Assembly: GCA_037903475.1 (NCBI GenBank)
Contig: JBAJFG010000364.1
Coordinates: 62,001-126,000 of the forward strand
DNA length: 64,000 bases
Source: Ancylostoma caninum
Lineage: Eukaryota; Nematoda; Chromadorea; Rhabditida; Ancylostomatidae
Direction of reading: 5' to 3'
The notes under the pieces: generated by a model
Told to the model about the DNA's origin: nothing
Database searches by the model: none
The model's input: only the letters and a program-made list of their open reading frames with translations
Shown: one piece after another, positions 25,901 through 38,600 of the stretch
Layout: every line of letters starts with the position of its first letter
Numbering within the stretch: the first letter of the stretch is position 1
Program-made: the position numbers and the translations under genes

Positions 25901-26489
25901 AGCCGGTCAAATTCAGAATTTTGGCATTGAATTTCGGTTTTTGACTAGGCAATTTATTTCTCAGGTTATCACACTGACTTCGAGCTCTAAAAATTACTTA
26001 GGTGTCGTGAAGGTTTTTTATGGAGGTGAACCTTCATTATTTTCTTTGTCCTCTTTATGATTTCTGCTTCAGTTGCCCAGATCTGTCTGTATGTTCACGA
26101 CTTTCACATCTTTTTATGGTTTCGATTTAGTTGTTTTGGGGGGTGTTTTACTTGTCAAGCAGATTTGATGCACACATTTTTGTCCTCACTTCTACAGCAC
26201 ACATTTTTTGTCCTCACTTCTACAGAAGCAGCGTCCTGACAGAACCTCAGAAAGATGTTAGAGTGCGGTGAATTCACGTCAGCTCCTAAAAGAATTTATT
26301 CAAAATTTGATTGTCCTCCTGGTTGGCTTTCGTAGTTTTCGTGTGCATCTCTATTGTGAGTTGTTTTCAGCATTTTACGGTCTGGAAAAAGACGTACTGG
26401 TGAAAGCACTGCGTAGTTTGGAACTGCAGCGACGTGCACAGTTGATGAATATTGGTACAGAGTCGGAGGGTGTCAAGTTCCTGCAATAA
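22976..26489 (+). CDS. vps-25: VPS25, ESCRT-II subunit
   Basis: VPS25 is a component of ESCRT-II on endosomes, which links ESCRT-I to ESCRT-III during sorting of ubiquitinated membrane proteins into multivesicular bodies. Two VPS25 copies flank one VPS22 and one VPS36 and recruit VPS20/CHMP6. Five exons join in frame: 22976-23022, 24179-24324, 24629-24682, 24754-24918 and 26371-26489 (TAA), giving 176 aa, the same length as human VPS25. The N-terminus MTFKWPWQYDFPPFFT carries the Pro-rich motif that family members use to hold VPS22/VPS36. Then come two winged-helix domains: REKQLETWASLV begins the first; VEWLDIAKTRCHIYWRRPDEW, FYGLEKDVLVKALRSLE and GVKFLQ lie in the second half. The ATG was chosen because it directly precedes the conserved WPWQY motif. 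The gene probably shares a transcript with TRMT61A, 194 bp downstream. Confidence 0.95.
23669..23819. repeat. Fold-back element in VPS25 intron 1, copy 1 of a pair
   Basis: The left arm reads GGGCTGGGATTAAGAAAC then AATAACCAAGCAAACC. The right arm is its imperfect reverse complement, ending at CCCGCCCTGAA. A related element with the same ends is at 49609-49774. Confidence 0.65.
26171..26225 (+). repeat. 27/28-bp tandem duplication carrying an acceptor-like end
   Basis: CACACATTTTTGTCCTCACTTCTACAG occurs twice back to back (26171-26197 and 26198-26225), differing by one T. Each ends in CTACAG, a plausible 3' splice site, inside the last VPS25 intron 145 bp before the acceptor that preserves the reading frame. 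Confidence 0.8.
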
Positions 26490-26636
26490 TACATAGTTTG
26501 GTATGTTTTAAATCCTACTGCAAATCACAATTCCAGTTCTTACCATCTCGTTGTTGTTATTTCGATAACTTTTTTTTCATTTTTCTAATTTGGCACTTCT
26601 TGGCTCTCGTTTTATAATTTTTTTTTTCTATTTTAG
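26490..26636 (+). promoter_or_regulatory. Intercistronic region and trans-splice acceptor (VPS25 to TRMT61A)
   Basis: Only 147 bp separate the VPS25 stop from a polypyrimidine tract ending TTTTTTTTTCTATTTTAG (AG at 26635-26636). The TRMT61A ATG follows 46 nt later with no upstream exon needed. Spacing of about 100-150 bp with a T-rich stretch is the pattern of nematode operons, where SL2-type leaders are added to downstream cistrons. No canonical AATAAA is visible; a variant AATAAT overlaps the VPS25 stop and AATACA follows. Confidence 0.55.
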
Positions 26637-26682
26637 GTTTGCCTCATTGCCAGAAATCATCTTGCGAGTATTTTCTTAAATT

Positions 26683-29600
26683 ATGGCTGTTGTCATTGCT
26701 CAACCTAACAAATCGGACAGCTTGGACAGCTCTACCTCTGCCGCTGGAAATCCAAGTAAGTGTGACTGCTAATTGTTATTCATTCGTGGAATCTTTTGAA
26801 TTTTTCTTGAGATTCTTTCCATCTCTGATCCTGTAGGAAAGAAAATTACCTGAAAGCAAGGTGATCCCTGAGATTCTCCAGACATTTGGAAAGATTTCGT
26901 GTACAAGAACTTTGCTTGTTCCATTTCTAAATTCTTCCAGTTTTTAGTCGGCCAATTACCGGCTTTGGGATCTATATCAATACTTTTTCCGGCTAGTAAT
27001 TTTAATATTTGAAATCTATCGGAAGTAAACAATAAAATTCGCTAATTTTACGAGGTTTTTTTTTGTGCTGAAACATTCAAAAACATCAAGACTTTGGACA
27101 TTCTTGGATTAGTTCGAGTACTTCTTTATTCTGTGGTATGACTTCACTAACATTTTGGAATGGTCTGTATTAGAGAATTCTGTAAAGTCATGGGAGAAGC
27201 AGTTCAGAAAATCATTGAGAAATGCACAAGTCTCGTCGAAACTTTGTTTCTCTATTCACAGTTCTTCCCTTTGAGCATTTTTTGGGCGTCGAATTAGCGT
27301 TTTTCAATGTTGTATTTACTTGACGTTTAGATGGCTCACAATACTTGCTATTTTCTCTAGATGGCCCATGGTACTTGCTATTTTTATTATTTATTCGTTC
27401 GTCTAGTTTACCACTATGCGCGCCTCAGTTGCTATTAATATTACCGGTAATGAAATGGTGACAGATCTTTGAAAAAAAAATAACGTTGGAAGAGAAGGGC
27501 ACCATACCACCACTGTCCACCAAGCGGTGGTCGCCCAAAGTATTAACATTTGATTATTATCAATTTTTATGTAATTCTCTTAATTCTTGGGCATGAATTG
27601 CCATTTTTTGGTCCGAGCTAAGGTGAAACTTGTGATCATCGTACTTTTACTATCATCATAAGATATCCGTAGTTTGAATGCACTTCATCATCAAAGAAAT
27701 TGTGCATTCCCATTTTCTTACTAAGTTGCTTGGTCGCTTTTAACGCCTTTCGATTGCTCAGTTCATCATATTCGATGTACTTTCCTTGACCAGCTGATTA
27801 GCTGATATTTTCTTGTTTTGCTAAGCTTATTCATAGCTTGACTTACAAAACTGTCGCATATTACTTACTCTTTCAGAGGTGGTTTATCGAAATTGTTACC
27901 TTCAGGTATTTTTCTCTGTTCCCCGAAGATCATAATTATTATATCAGACTCAAAATTGCGTCTTACGGTCACTTCCCTTCTTGTTTTGTCATGCAGTCTA
28001 TGAAATCCACTCCATTCAGACGCTCCATCCTTTTTCAAGCATGCGGATCTGATCGAAGAAGGCGACACCGTGATTATTTATGTGACGTTCGACTCGACAC
28101 ATGCGATTATTGCACGTCGTGGTCAGACCTTGTGCATGAAGTATGGAGCGCTACGCCACGAATTCGTGATAGGAAAGCCGTAAGTGGAGTAGTCGTTCAT
28201 TGTGTCCAGCGTGTTTTATGGCGAACAGCAAACGAAGTTGCCAACATAACGATTTCCTGGGCTTTGTTAACTGCAAAGGGACATTGTGCCGAGACGGCTG
28301 TTTTTTCTTGGCTGTGGTAGCCTTCCATGCGCTGGCGGGTATTTTTTTATTCAGATGGAATGCTGAAGTTGACAATTGCTGTACTTGTTACTGGGGAGGG
28401 CCTGTTATTTAGTTAGCGGCCATTTCCTCACGACTTCCTGAGTGCAGTGTTTGCTGTTGTCTTAATTCTTAGTTTAGAATTTAATGTGAGTGCAAACAAG
28501 CTCTTCCAGCTCAATTAGTGCCGGTTGTTGGAAATTAAAATGAAAAAGTGAAAAAAAAAAGAAATTGCGGGGATTGGGAAGTAGTTTTCTTGAAACATGT
28601 ATGTGGAAATAATTTCTTGGTAGCATATGTTGAGAAAGAAGCAAAAACTTTCCAAATAAACATGGTCACTAGTCGATTCCAAGCCTTCTCTGTGGGTTAG
28701 GGCCATCATGCGGCATGAAGTTTCTGCAGAGAAATTTAGCTGAAGTTGAGCTGAACTTGAGCAATCCTATCCCTAGAGGGGAACGGAGATGATGAAGATG
28801 GAATTGCTTAACTTCAGCTAAATTTTTCCGCAAAAACTTCTTGCTGCTCTCTTCTCCTGAAATTAGTTGTGTTCTGTTTGTCTGGAATTTTTTCTCTTTG
28901 AGGCATTAACTGTCATTTGTTGATCGGTTTTTGTTTTCTAGGTGGGGTTCGCGCATATCGGCTACTGCTGGCTATGTGTACGCTCTACGACCATCGGCAG
29001 AACTGTGGACACGTTCTCTACCACGCCGCACCCAAATATTATACACTCCTGATTGTAGTCTGATTCTGCAACTTTTGGATGCCAGGCCTGGATCGGTAAG
29101 AATTTCCTGTCTGTTGGAGTGTTGTCTGAATCGAATAATACTTGAAAAGTTATTCGAATAATTGTAATAAGCCAGGGAGTGATATCCTGTGGAGTTACTG
29201 GCATTTCTTTTTCTTCAATTATTCTGAGATTCACCTTAGCTGACCATGAGAGCTTTATTTGCTTTTTCTTTTTGGGTTTTTTTTTGAAAATCAAACTTTT
29301 TTAGTGTATCCTATTAATATGCTCACGCTAAATTACGGAGGTACTTGTTCTTCCATTTCCTAGTAGTCTGATTAAACTGTTTTGATGTTTATGAAGCGAA
29401 ATAGAATGTGAGATAAGAATCAGAATCCTAGGAATAATCTATGCATTGAATGAATGAACAAACGAAGTTATTTTCAAAGGTGATCTGTGAATCCGGAACT
29501 GGTAGTGGAAGTCTTAGCCACGCCATTGCGTTAGCTGTTGCTCCCAGTGGACATCTATACACACATGACATCGAAGAAAGCCGTACAAAAAAGGTCGAGC

Positions 29601-32600
29601 AAGAGTTCAAGGTGAGCAATTTAGGATCTCTAGTTCTAGGCACCATTCAATCAGAGGAGCCACATATAGATTCGTATGCGATTCGGTTTTTGTTTTTGAT
29701 TTGTTCGGTTTCTTTTGCCGCGTCTCTTATAATTAGAAGAGGGCCGTTTTGTGGGAGGTTTTTCATGAGTTTGTGGTCGTTCTCCGTTGTAGGAGCTCTT
29801 GTTTACGGTTAAAGCATTTTTTTCCGTTCTCGGTCCACGAGACATCTCCTTTCCATTTTTAGGAGCATGGGCTTGCTGATGTCACAACTGCTGTTGTCCA
29901 AAACGTATGCACTGATGGATTTTTCGTGACGAACGCGTGCGACGGGGTATTCCTCGATGTCCCGGCACCTTGGGAAGCTGTTCCACACGCTGCCGCTGCC
30001 ATCTCGCGTTTCAGAGGAGGACGTTTGGTGTCGTTCAGTCCTTGTATTGAACAGGTAAGGAGATGGTTGTGTGCATAAATGACACGCTAAGTTGTTGGGG
30101 GAGGGGGGGATTTGATGTATGTAGTTTTTAAAAAGAGAATTAGGGCCTAGGTGTGCTCACGCAGCAGTTCTTGGCGTGGGTTGCGCAGTTCTATGGAATA
30201 GCTTCTTATTCTATATTTGCACGGTGTCCGCTGTTTTTTTTGTCTTCAACACTTAGAAGTTAAAGTTACTGTTATACTAGCTGGTTACTAGAAAATTCTT
30301 CACGCTGTGGCCCCACTCGTTATGTTTTTTTCCTTTTCTAACAAGGAAAATGTCCTATTATTATCATTACCTCCTATGCTATCACGTTAATGAAGCAGTA
30401 AGTTCTGTGGCAAACTTATTTTCCGTTTTTGATCATTTAACCCAAAGGAGTTGTTGAGTTTTTCACGGACTCTAATAGACCTCAAGGACAACATTAACGA
30501 GTACATCTGGTTCGGCGCGGCGATTAATCTTAAGAACTTATATTGTTCTTAGTTAAAATCAAAGATGACTTAATACAGTTGACTCAGTGGTACTTCTGTC
30601 TATGGTTGTGCATCAAGTTGTTCCTTAAGTCGTTTTTTTTATGAACTGGATTTGATCCACAATCATTTGTGAGCAGTAGGTGAGCGAAAATCTTTCAAAG
30701 AATGAGTTCATGTGCAGGTACGAAGATATTGAGGTGGGCTAGTGAGAGATACTGAACTGGGATAGTGAATCAGGCGGGTGCCAATCGATAATTGATGGGA
30801 ACAGATCTAGTATCAGATATGAACCGTGCGAAAACTACTCTGCAATTGATTGTGAACGCTTCCACATAGTAGATTCTTGTGGAGTTGAGTAAAAAAAAAC
30901 ATTACTAGAGATGAAGTATTGGAGCGGGGAGCCAATAGCGTTCAGAGTGGTTGAGCTTCTGTGACAAAACCCTAAATATTTCATGCTTCACTTCGGGGTC
31001 CAGGGTCTGCCACCTTGCCATGGGGTGGCTCACCTCCGACACGATGAAGAATAGAATCGAGCATCCATCCAGTAAAAAGTTGAATGTGTAATCACATTCA
31101 ATACATTCAATTACGACAAGTTTTGAAATGCATCATATGTGACACGGAGTCTCACACTATACATTGGACCGAATGAAAATCGAATAATTTAGTCACTTCA
31201 GTTATCAATTCAGGAAACGATCTAAACATTCGGGCGTTCGAGATTGAGAAAGCTCTGAAGCTTTCCTTCTCTTCCGTACAGTACTGTATTGGCCACCAAT
31301 GTTGGAATATTAGAATTTTCCATTTGTTCGAAGTATTCGACATTCGAAGGCAAAAATATCCGATTTCGAATAAATGAAAAAAAAATCGAAGGCGCCACCA
31401 TTAGAGGCCAATTCAGCGCTGTATGAGGGAAAAGAAGGTTTTCTCATACTCGAATATCTGAATACTTGAATTGTCTCCTGAATTGGTAATTGAAGCAACA
31501 AAATTATTCGATTTTTATTTGGTCCAGTGTATATCTCACACCCGTTTCGTACCACAATGCCACTTTCGTACGGTTGTGTAGTGCGTTTATGCACACAGAA
31601 GGAACTGTATTTACTGGAAGATTTTGGACTGAATTCTATTTAACACTAATATCTTAGCTTAACGGTAGTTCTGCATGATTCCAATAGGTTCATTGGAGCA
31701 AAGTTCATGAGAGGATGATGTGAGAAAATGCTAGAGACATGCAAAATACATGGTGCGCCGATCGTGATTGACGTGTGGAACAAATCACTGTCCACGGTTT
31801 AGAACCTTCTGATATTTTTGACCGTGTGTACCTAAGAATTTCATGACATCAGAGGACTGATTTGACACTGGTCTTCAACATGTTAGGTCCTTACCCTCCC
31901 TCCATGGTGCAACGTGACAGCGAAGGCTTTTTTGGGTTTCCCAGGGTAAATTGTAATGAAAAATTTAGTTAGTTCCTACAGTCTGAGACTATACTGTGAA
32001 CTTTTCTCTTGCTTTCAGTTTCCTTGCAAACGTTATGTGCTTTTTTCTTTTGCTTGCAAACGCTATGTGCTTTTTTCTAACAGCGAAATTTATGCGTCCC
32101 CTTAGCGTTGTAAACGGCATTGTTCACAGATGCATCTGTTGTGCGCTGCTGCTGAACCCTAGCTGTGTAAAAGAACGGCGGTTCAATAACCGGCTCACAA
32201 AGGCTACAGATGGCTGCGCTGCTCCTGCTGCGTCTTCGTAATAGGATCGTCTGAGATTGCGTCATCCACTAGAAAGGCGCGATCCTATGTGACCCATAAG
32301 AGATAGGAGGCCGTAAAGTGAATTTTACGGCAGGCGTCGTGGAGGTCTTTCACATCCAGGCAGGAAAATGTGATGAACGAAGAGATATCGTGGGAGTTGA
32401 AACCCAAGCCAAAACAGGTTGCTTTTTGGCCTTTCTTGACAGTAATTGGTTGCAGGTTCAACGGGCATGCGAAATTATGCGACAGGTGGGATTCGTGCAG
32501 GTGGAAACGGTTGAGATCGTGCCTAGGACGCACAAGGTGAGCGAAAGACTGTTGCCTATGATTCGTTAGACTATGCAGAATCCTCCTAAAACGAACGCTA

Positions 32601-35600
32601 CATGATGTTTTGATGGATTTATTGTTCGACCACTAAATATAAATAATATGAAATTAATTTGTACGTGTTTGTATCAATACTCGATGAAATCACTCTTGTT
32701 CCGATCGTGAACATAACTGAATTGTGCGACGGAGCATTCTACTAGTAACTTCGAGAAACGACCTCCGATGAATTGGAATGCCCCGTTAAAGACAATACGC
32801 CTGTAATGTTGGGCCATCCTCTATCACCATTACGCACCAGGTTGTCCTTCTAGAACAGTAGCAGTAGTGCAAAGTTAATTCAATTACCTAATTTGAAAAG
32901 TAGAAGTAAATAGAGCTTACCTTATACACATTATCAAGAGATTTATGCATCGTTTACTATGTAATAAATACCTACAACATTAATAGATTTTAATAGTATC
33001 ATGTGCCACGAGTACGCTGACACTAGTGTCAGATTGGTGCACATATTTGACCTCACAAGTCAAGATATCTAAAAAGCTTTCATGAGGAACCAGTTTGCTG
33101 CAGATGGCAATGCCGTTTCTTCCTGTTCGTTTTGGCGTGATATCCAGAATAGATGTCCAGAAAAAAAAAGAATTTTTAAATAAATTGAAGTCTTGTTAAT
33201 CCGTGTTTCTTGTGTTCCCTTCGTTTTTCCGCTGTTTGCTAGTAAGTGTTTACGTCTTGTCAGGATCTTGTTTTAAAGTGACACAATTTTCAAGTCACAG
33301 TTTTTTTCAAAATTAGGGCAGTTTACGGTAGTGCGCAACTTTCCGTTGGATCTGCAGGAGACCGAAAGTGGTACTTGTTGAAGAATTTTGAAAACCCCTA
33401 CCGTACTCTGTTCCTCTTTCTCCTGCTCGATTCGTTTGACATGTCAAGAAAAAGAATACGGTATGGGAATTTATGCCTTTACTTGCATAGATATTCGATT
33501 TGGGTGCTGTAAGATCTTAATGGAAGTTTCATGCGAACAGGTTTAGAAATGGGAAAATTCTGCAGAAGAGCTGATTTTGCGATCAGAATTCATAGAACGA
33601 CGAGATTATTCGATTCGTCGAATTTCTGGACTTGGAGCACCGCGAAGCAGTTTTTGTGCTAGGAATGTACGCATGCATAGTTTAAGTTTTACTTGAACCT
33701 GTAATAGCAGAGAAAGTGCAGGTGATTAGCTGTCAGTTTTTAGTTTCATTGCATTTTGCGAGAAGTAAGCTCAAGTTTCTTTGGGATTCTCTTTCTCGAG
33801 TTCTGGTCGCGTGGGATGGGAGAATTGTTTTTTTCTTCTCAATTTTGTAGTTTCGACTGTGTAATTGCAAGATCTGTTGGGAGGTAACGTCGAGTGCCTA
33901 CGTGCTTGTACCCCGCTTACAAACTGCTAATTTTTATCTGTCCTAGGAAACTTAATCATGGGCTTCCTATTGAAGTGCCTAGGTTTAGGAGGACAGGTGA
34001 AAGGTGGAGCTGGGGTGCAGTTTTAGTAAAAAGAGAGGTTCATTGTTTTTTCGGTATTTCCCTGGGGGCCAAATTTCACAGCATGAATTTTCTTAATCAT
34101 CGTGTCAGCCTATAACTATACTTGATTGTTCTATTTTTAGTAGCATTTCTTGAGCAGTAGCCCTTTGGAAATATTGGCCTTCAGAACTATCAAGCCATCA
34201 AGAGCGTCATTGTTTCCAGGTAGTGGAACTGGCTCGCCAATCACTGGCCGAGTTTGAAGCTTCAGGAGATCAGACGGCAGTTCAGGGTGCACGTTCTGGT
34301 AGTGATCGCATAAGAAAAAGAAAGTTGGAGGAAGAGACTACTGGGTAAGCACTGCACTATTTCCATTGCTTTGTTCGAATTTGAAATTTGTGCAGGGAAG
34401 ATCTTAATTTTTAATGGTGGTTTAAAAGCACTAAAGTGCTCGGGAATTCCCTTGTTTTTTTGCCAAAGTCTGGGTTTTCAATACAGCGAAGCTGCACGAG
34501 GCATTTTTTTTCGTACTTCAATGCCTTTTTCTTTGTTTGCCTCCATCAGCGTCAGTTAATGTGCTGAAAAAAAGTTTTAGAAGCATGAGTTCTTTGTTGA
34601 AGCGAGACTTGTCTGTTGTAAAGTTGCGACCCTGTATGTGGAATTTTTACGAGCATTCTTGCCTCGGGTAGTAGAAACTCAGAGAACAACCGGCGTACCT
34701 TATTCCATATTTCTGCAAGTGTATGAAATTGAAACCAATTTACTGCACTTTTCAGAATAGCGGGTGCGAACGAAATAAGCCTGGTACCAACTTCGTTTTC
34801 CACTAGCTATTCTGGGTGTTAGAGTAATACATTTAGAAGATGGTGAGCAGGAATGAGCGGAATTTTGGTTTCGGAACTTCAAAAGTTTCTGAATTTTGCT
34901 GTCATGAGAGCGGCTAACTTTTAGATTTTTGAAGAATTGGTAGCTGCTTTGTAAGGTCAAGTCATTCTGCTCCTTTTATCCCTCCAAATTTCCCTTATTT
35001 TCAACTAGCTGCCGTACCCGGCTTCGCTCGGGTGTTTTATTGCCTTGGCTACATCATACTGCTGAGGCCAATTACCATGATCGACAAATTCATTAAAATC
35101 TAGATAATTTTGGTGATCAGCATGTTAGCGAAGCCCAGGTGACGTTTCCCATCGACTTGTGGTCGAAAAATTTGCAAAGCTATTTCGGTGACATTGAATC
35201 GACATATTCGTACAAAGTGGTTGTCATATTCATACTCAGCATATCGAGGAACCCCAGGAGAGATGTCTTCACCGCTCCATTGGACGGAAGAGCCAAAAAT
35301 CAATAGAATCGAAAAACCGATATTTCATGCAAAATGTTTGTCATATTCCTATTCAGCGTATTGGAAAACCCAAGAAAACATGTCTTTGTCCGTCCCCGAG
35401 CGAAATTGGAGAAAAATCGATGAATTCAATAAATCAATATTTCGTGCAAAATCGTTGTCATTCTTATTCAGCGTGTTGAGAAAACCCAGTAGACATGTTT
35501 TTACCACCCCATGATCAAGTATAGCGAAAAATCAATGAAATCAATAAATCAATATCTCGCGCAAAATGGTTGTCGCATTCGTGTTCAGCGCATTGAGGTA

Positions 35601-38600
35601 CCCCAGTAGACATGTTCTCGCTAGTCCCTGGTCAAGAAGGGCGAAAAATCAATAAAACCGATATGATCGATAAACCAATCGATAATCCCAGGTGCAAAGT
35701 AGCCTGTAACCTCTGCCGGCCAGTGGAGAGTCTACCTGCAAAATTTGGTCCCGATCGGTTCATCCTCCGCGATTTCTATTCGGAACACACAAACACACAC
35801 ACAAACAAACTTTCACGTTTATATATACAGATTTCTCCCGGCTTCAACCTTCCGAACTTCTGACCTTAACCAATACTTAGGTGTACCGTTAGTGGTGAGC
35901 CTTGGAACCCCTCGGCCTTTGCATCCGTTCCTCTGGTTTCTGTTCAGGCATGTTTGAATCGTCTGCTAGCTAAGCTTTCAATTGTATTCGCGCACCACCA
36001 ATGAAAGGATCGTCCCCCACGACTTATTTTTCATTCTAGCACTACATTATTTGGTGTTATTGTTCTGCGAAAGGTGTTGTTACTGCTAATGAGCGTAAAT
36101 CATAGATAGGATTTGGTTGTGGGTGGGCGCTTAAGCGTCGGATTTGTGCGTGTGGGTGTCAAAGAGGATTTTAGAATTTATCGGAGATTACTACGCAAAC
36201 TATCTAGGCTTGCAAATTTTGCATCACTTTTGCACTTTGTGCTTTTGATTTGAATTTTATCAGCATTTTCTTGATTCCTATTAGGCATTTTTGGATATTC
36301 CACTTTTGCCGACATCTTCTGCAGCAGTAACACTTCGAGAGCAATTTGAAAGGAAAGGTCCACTCGGAAATCGATTTTAATATCGATAATTGCAATCTAT
36401 ACTAAGCTGCTTGCGTCAGTCGCACGCATCCATTTATGAAGTTTTCTGTGAAGACCGCTAAACGCGGCATGCACATTCTCAACGAAAAGAATGTGCGACC
36501 GTCGCGAGGAGCGCGTCTGGGCTGCTTCAGCGATGCGACTCACCCTATCCCTCATCACGTCGCCTGCGCGTCAAATGCACGCATATGGTATAAGTTGCCC
36601 TATAAATTGCTTTTTTTGGAGTGAGTATCAGGCTTTTAACAATAATGGGTGGAGTGGGTAGAGCTGTGCGTTTTTAGCCGGTTGGCATGAGAAGTCCACA
36701 AAGCTGCATGTAATAAATGTCACCGAGATTTTTATTATGACACACAAGGTGCGACACCAGTTTGACACCAATTTTGTTACCCTGACTCGTACGAGCCACA
36801 ACTGATCGGTGATTAGGAGAGCTGGCTTGGAGCTTTTTGAAATATCTGCCTTTGAAATGTGTATATTGTAGAGGTTTAGAACGCGTTAACTACTTGCATA
36901 GGGAGACGAGCTAGAGCACCTCATTTGGTAAACTCGGGTGGAAGCATCACAGTGGCTTCCGAGCGCCACTGTGCAGTCTGCTTTATATTCATGAATAATG
37001 CAGAGGAAATTTTAGTCGCTCCTTGCAGCTGTTTGCGACCTGCAGTTAAGGAGCATTAAGTTTAGTGCACCATAAAACTGCAAGGTTCAGAGTTGATTGC
37101 TTCTTTGTGAGAGATCTTTATGACTTCAGTGTAAGAATGGAAGATTGTTTGAGGCGACATACCAAATGTTATCACCGGAAGAGGTGAAGAGTTTGAGGAC
37201 TGAGCTGAAAAAGCGGCCGAGTTTGCAGTTAGAAAAGGAAGCTACAGGAGACTGTAATGGTCGAGGCCGGCGGCACGCGCACCACATGCAACGTGGCACT
37301 CTGAGCGTCTGCGCATCGCAAAAATTCGGGTAATATCACCACTCTCTTTTCCTCCGATCCTCCTCCGCCCTATTATAACCTGTCCAAATAGGTCGTTTCG
37401 CAATTCTTGAAGGGCTACCTCTATTAAAAGCATGGGTTCATCTTTGGAAGGATGGATAATCGCATCCTTATGGATATGATTATTTATACATAGCAGATGG
37501 GTATAGACAACGTCGAGTGTTGGTAAACATGTTAAAGGGTAAATGTGGGCGCACATAGGTAATCTCAGGGACGCACCTGGCCCCAGAGTCATCTTCGAGA
37601 TTCTCATACGGTTAGAATCTTCAGGCGATGGTGATCATGTTCGTTACCCATCACTCTCTTTAATAGTATCGAAAAACCCTTCCCAAATTCTCTATTTTGA
37701 GGAATTTGTGGGTGAATGGGACATCTGCCACATACACGCGTATGCTGGTTATAAGAGGTGCATCTCTGAGCTGCTTACACGGCCGATGACTCGCATTTGG
37801 ATGTAAATTTCAAGGATTAGAAGGTTCTTTCTCGTGTTTCTGCTGGGAGTGATGCACATAATCACCTATCGATCCTAACTGTGTAAAAATCTAGAAAACG
37901 GTTCTGAGGAGGTGGACCTGACATTCAACGTATGAGACACTTCACATAAAAATAAAAAGGTAGAAAATAAAAAGATTCTCATTCTTTGTAAGAGGAGGAA
38001 TCTGTACAGAATCCCCCAAGTAATTGAATTTAGAGGAAACAAGCGAACGACGGCGGTTAAAATGAATCATGGTAGTTAAAAATTGACTTTTGTTCTTGGT
38101 TCCGCTATTTTTGCGGTGTAATTTACTGTCGAGAATGAAGTGCAATTCCGTGGGCCTTTTACTTCTTACTGTTTTTTCACGATTCGCTGGAATAAGCGTA
38201 GTTTCCAGCGTTTGCACCTTTTTCGACTTATTTCTAACCATAGTTCTGTGGTATTCAAGAAGTTCTGCAGAATAGCATAGCACTCCTATAGCAAATCGTA
38301 TTTCTCCTGATTGCTGAGGCATCTACAAAGCCCACCCTTCCGTAGCTCCTATGCTATTACAAAAGCGATGTATACGCTAGCCGCTGTGCGCAGGCGATGT
38401 TTACGGCCCAACGTATTCTTACGCTAATGATGTTGGGCGTAAATGGCTTAGTGAGAGGGCTTGAAGAGCCATACCGTATACCATGATTATTGGGCATTGA
38501 ATATGCAAAGGCGTGGGTTGCGGCGCAGTGCGGTAGCGCTCTATTGCCTTTCGGAAATGTGGTTTTTATATTTCTCGCGGCGGAAGTGACGCCATAAACT

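Noticed and set aside
37242..37607. 121-codon minus frame
   Set aside because: It overlaps a dispersed repeat and shows no protein family character.
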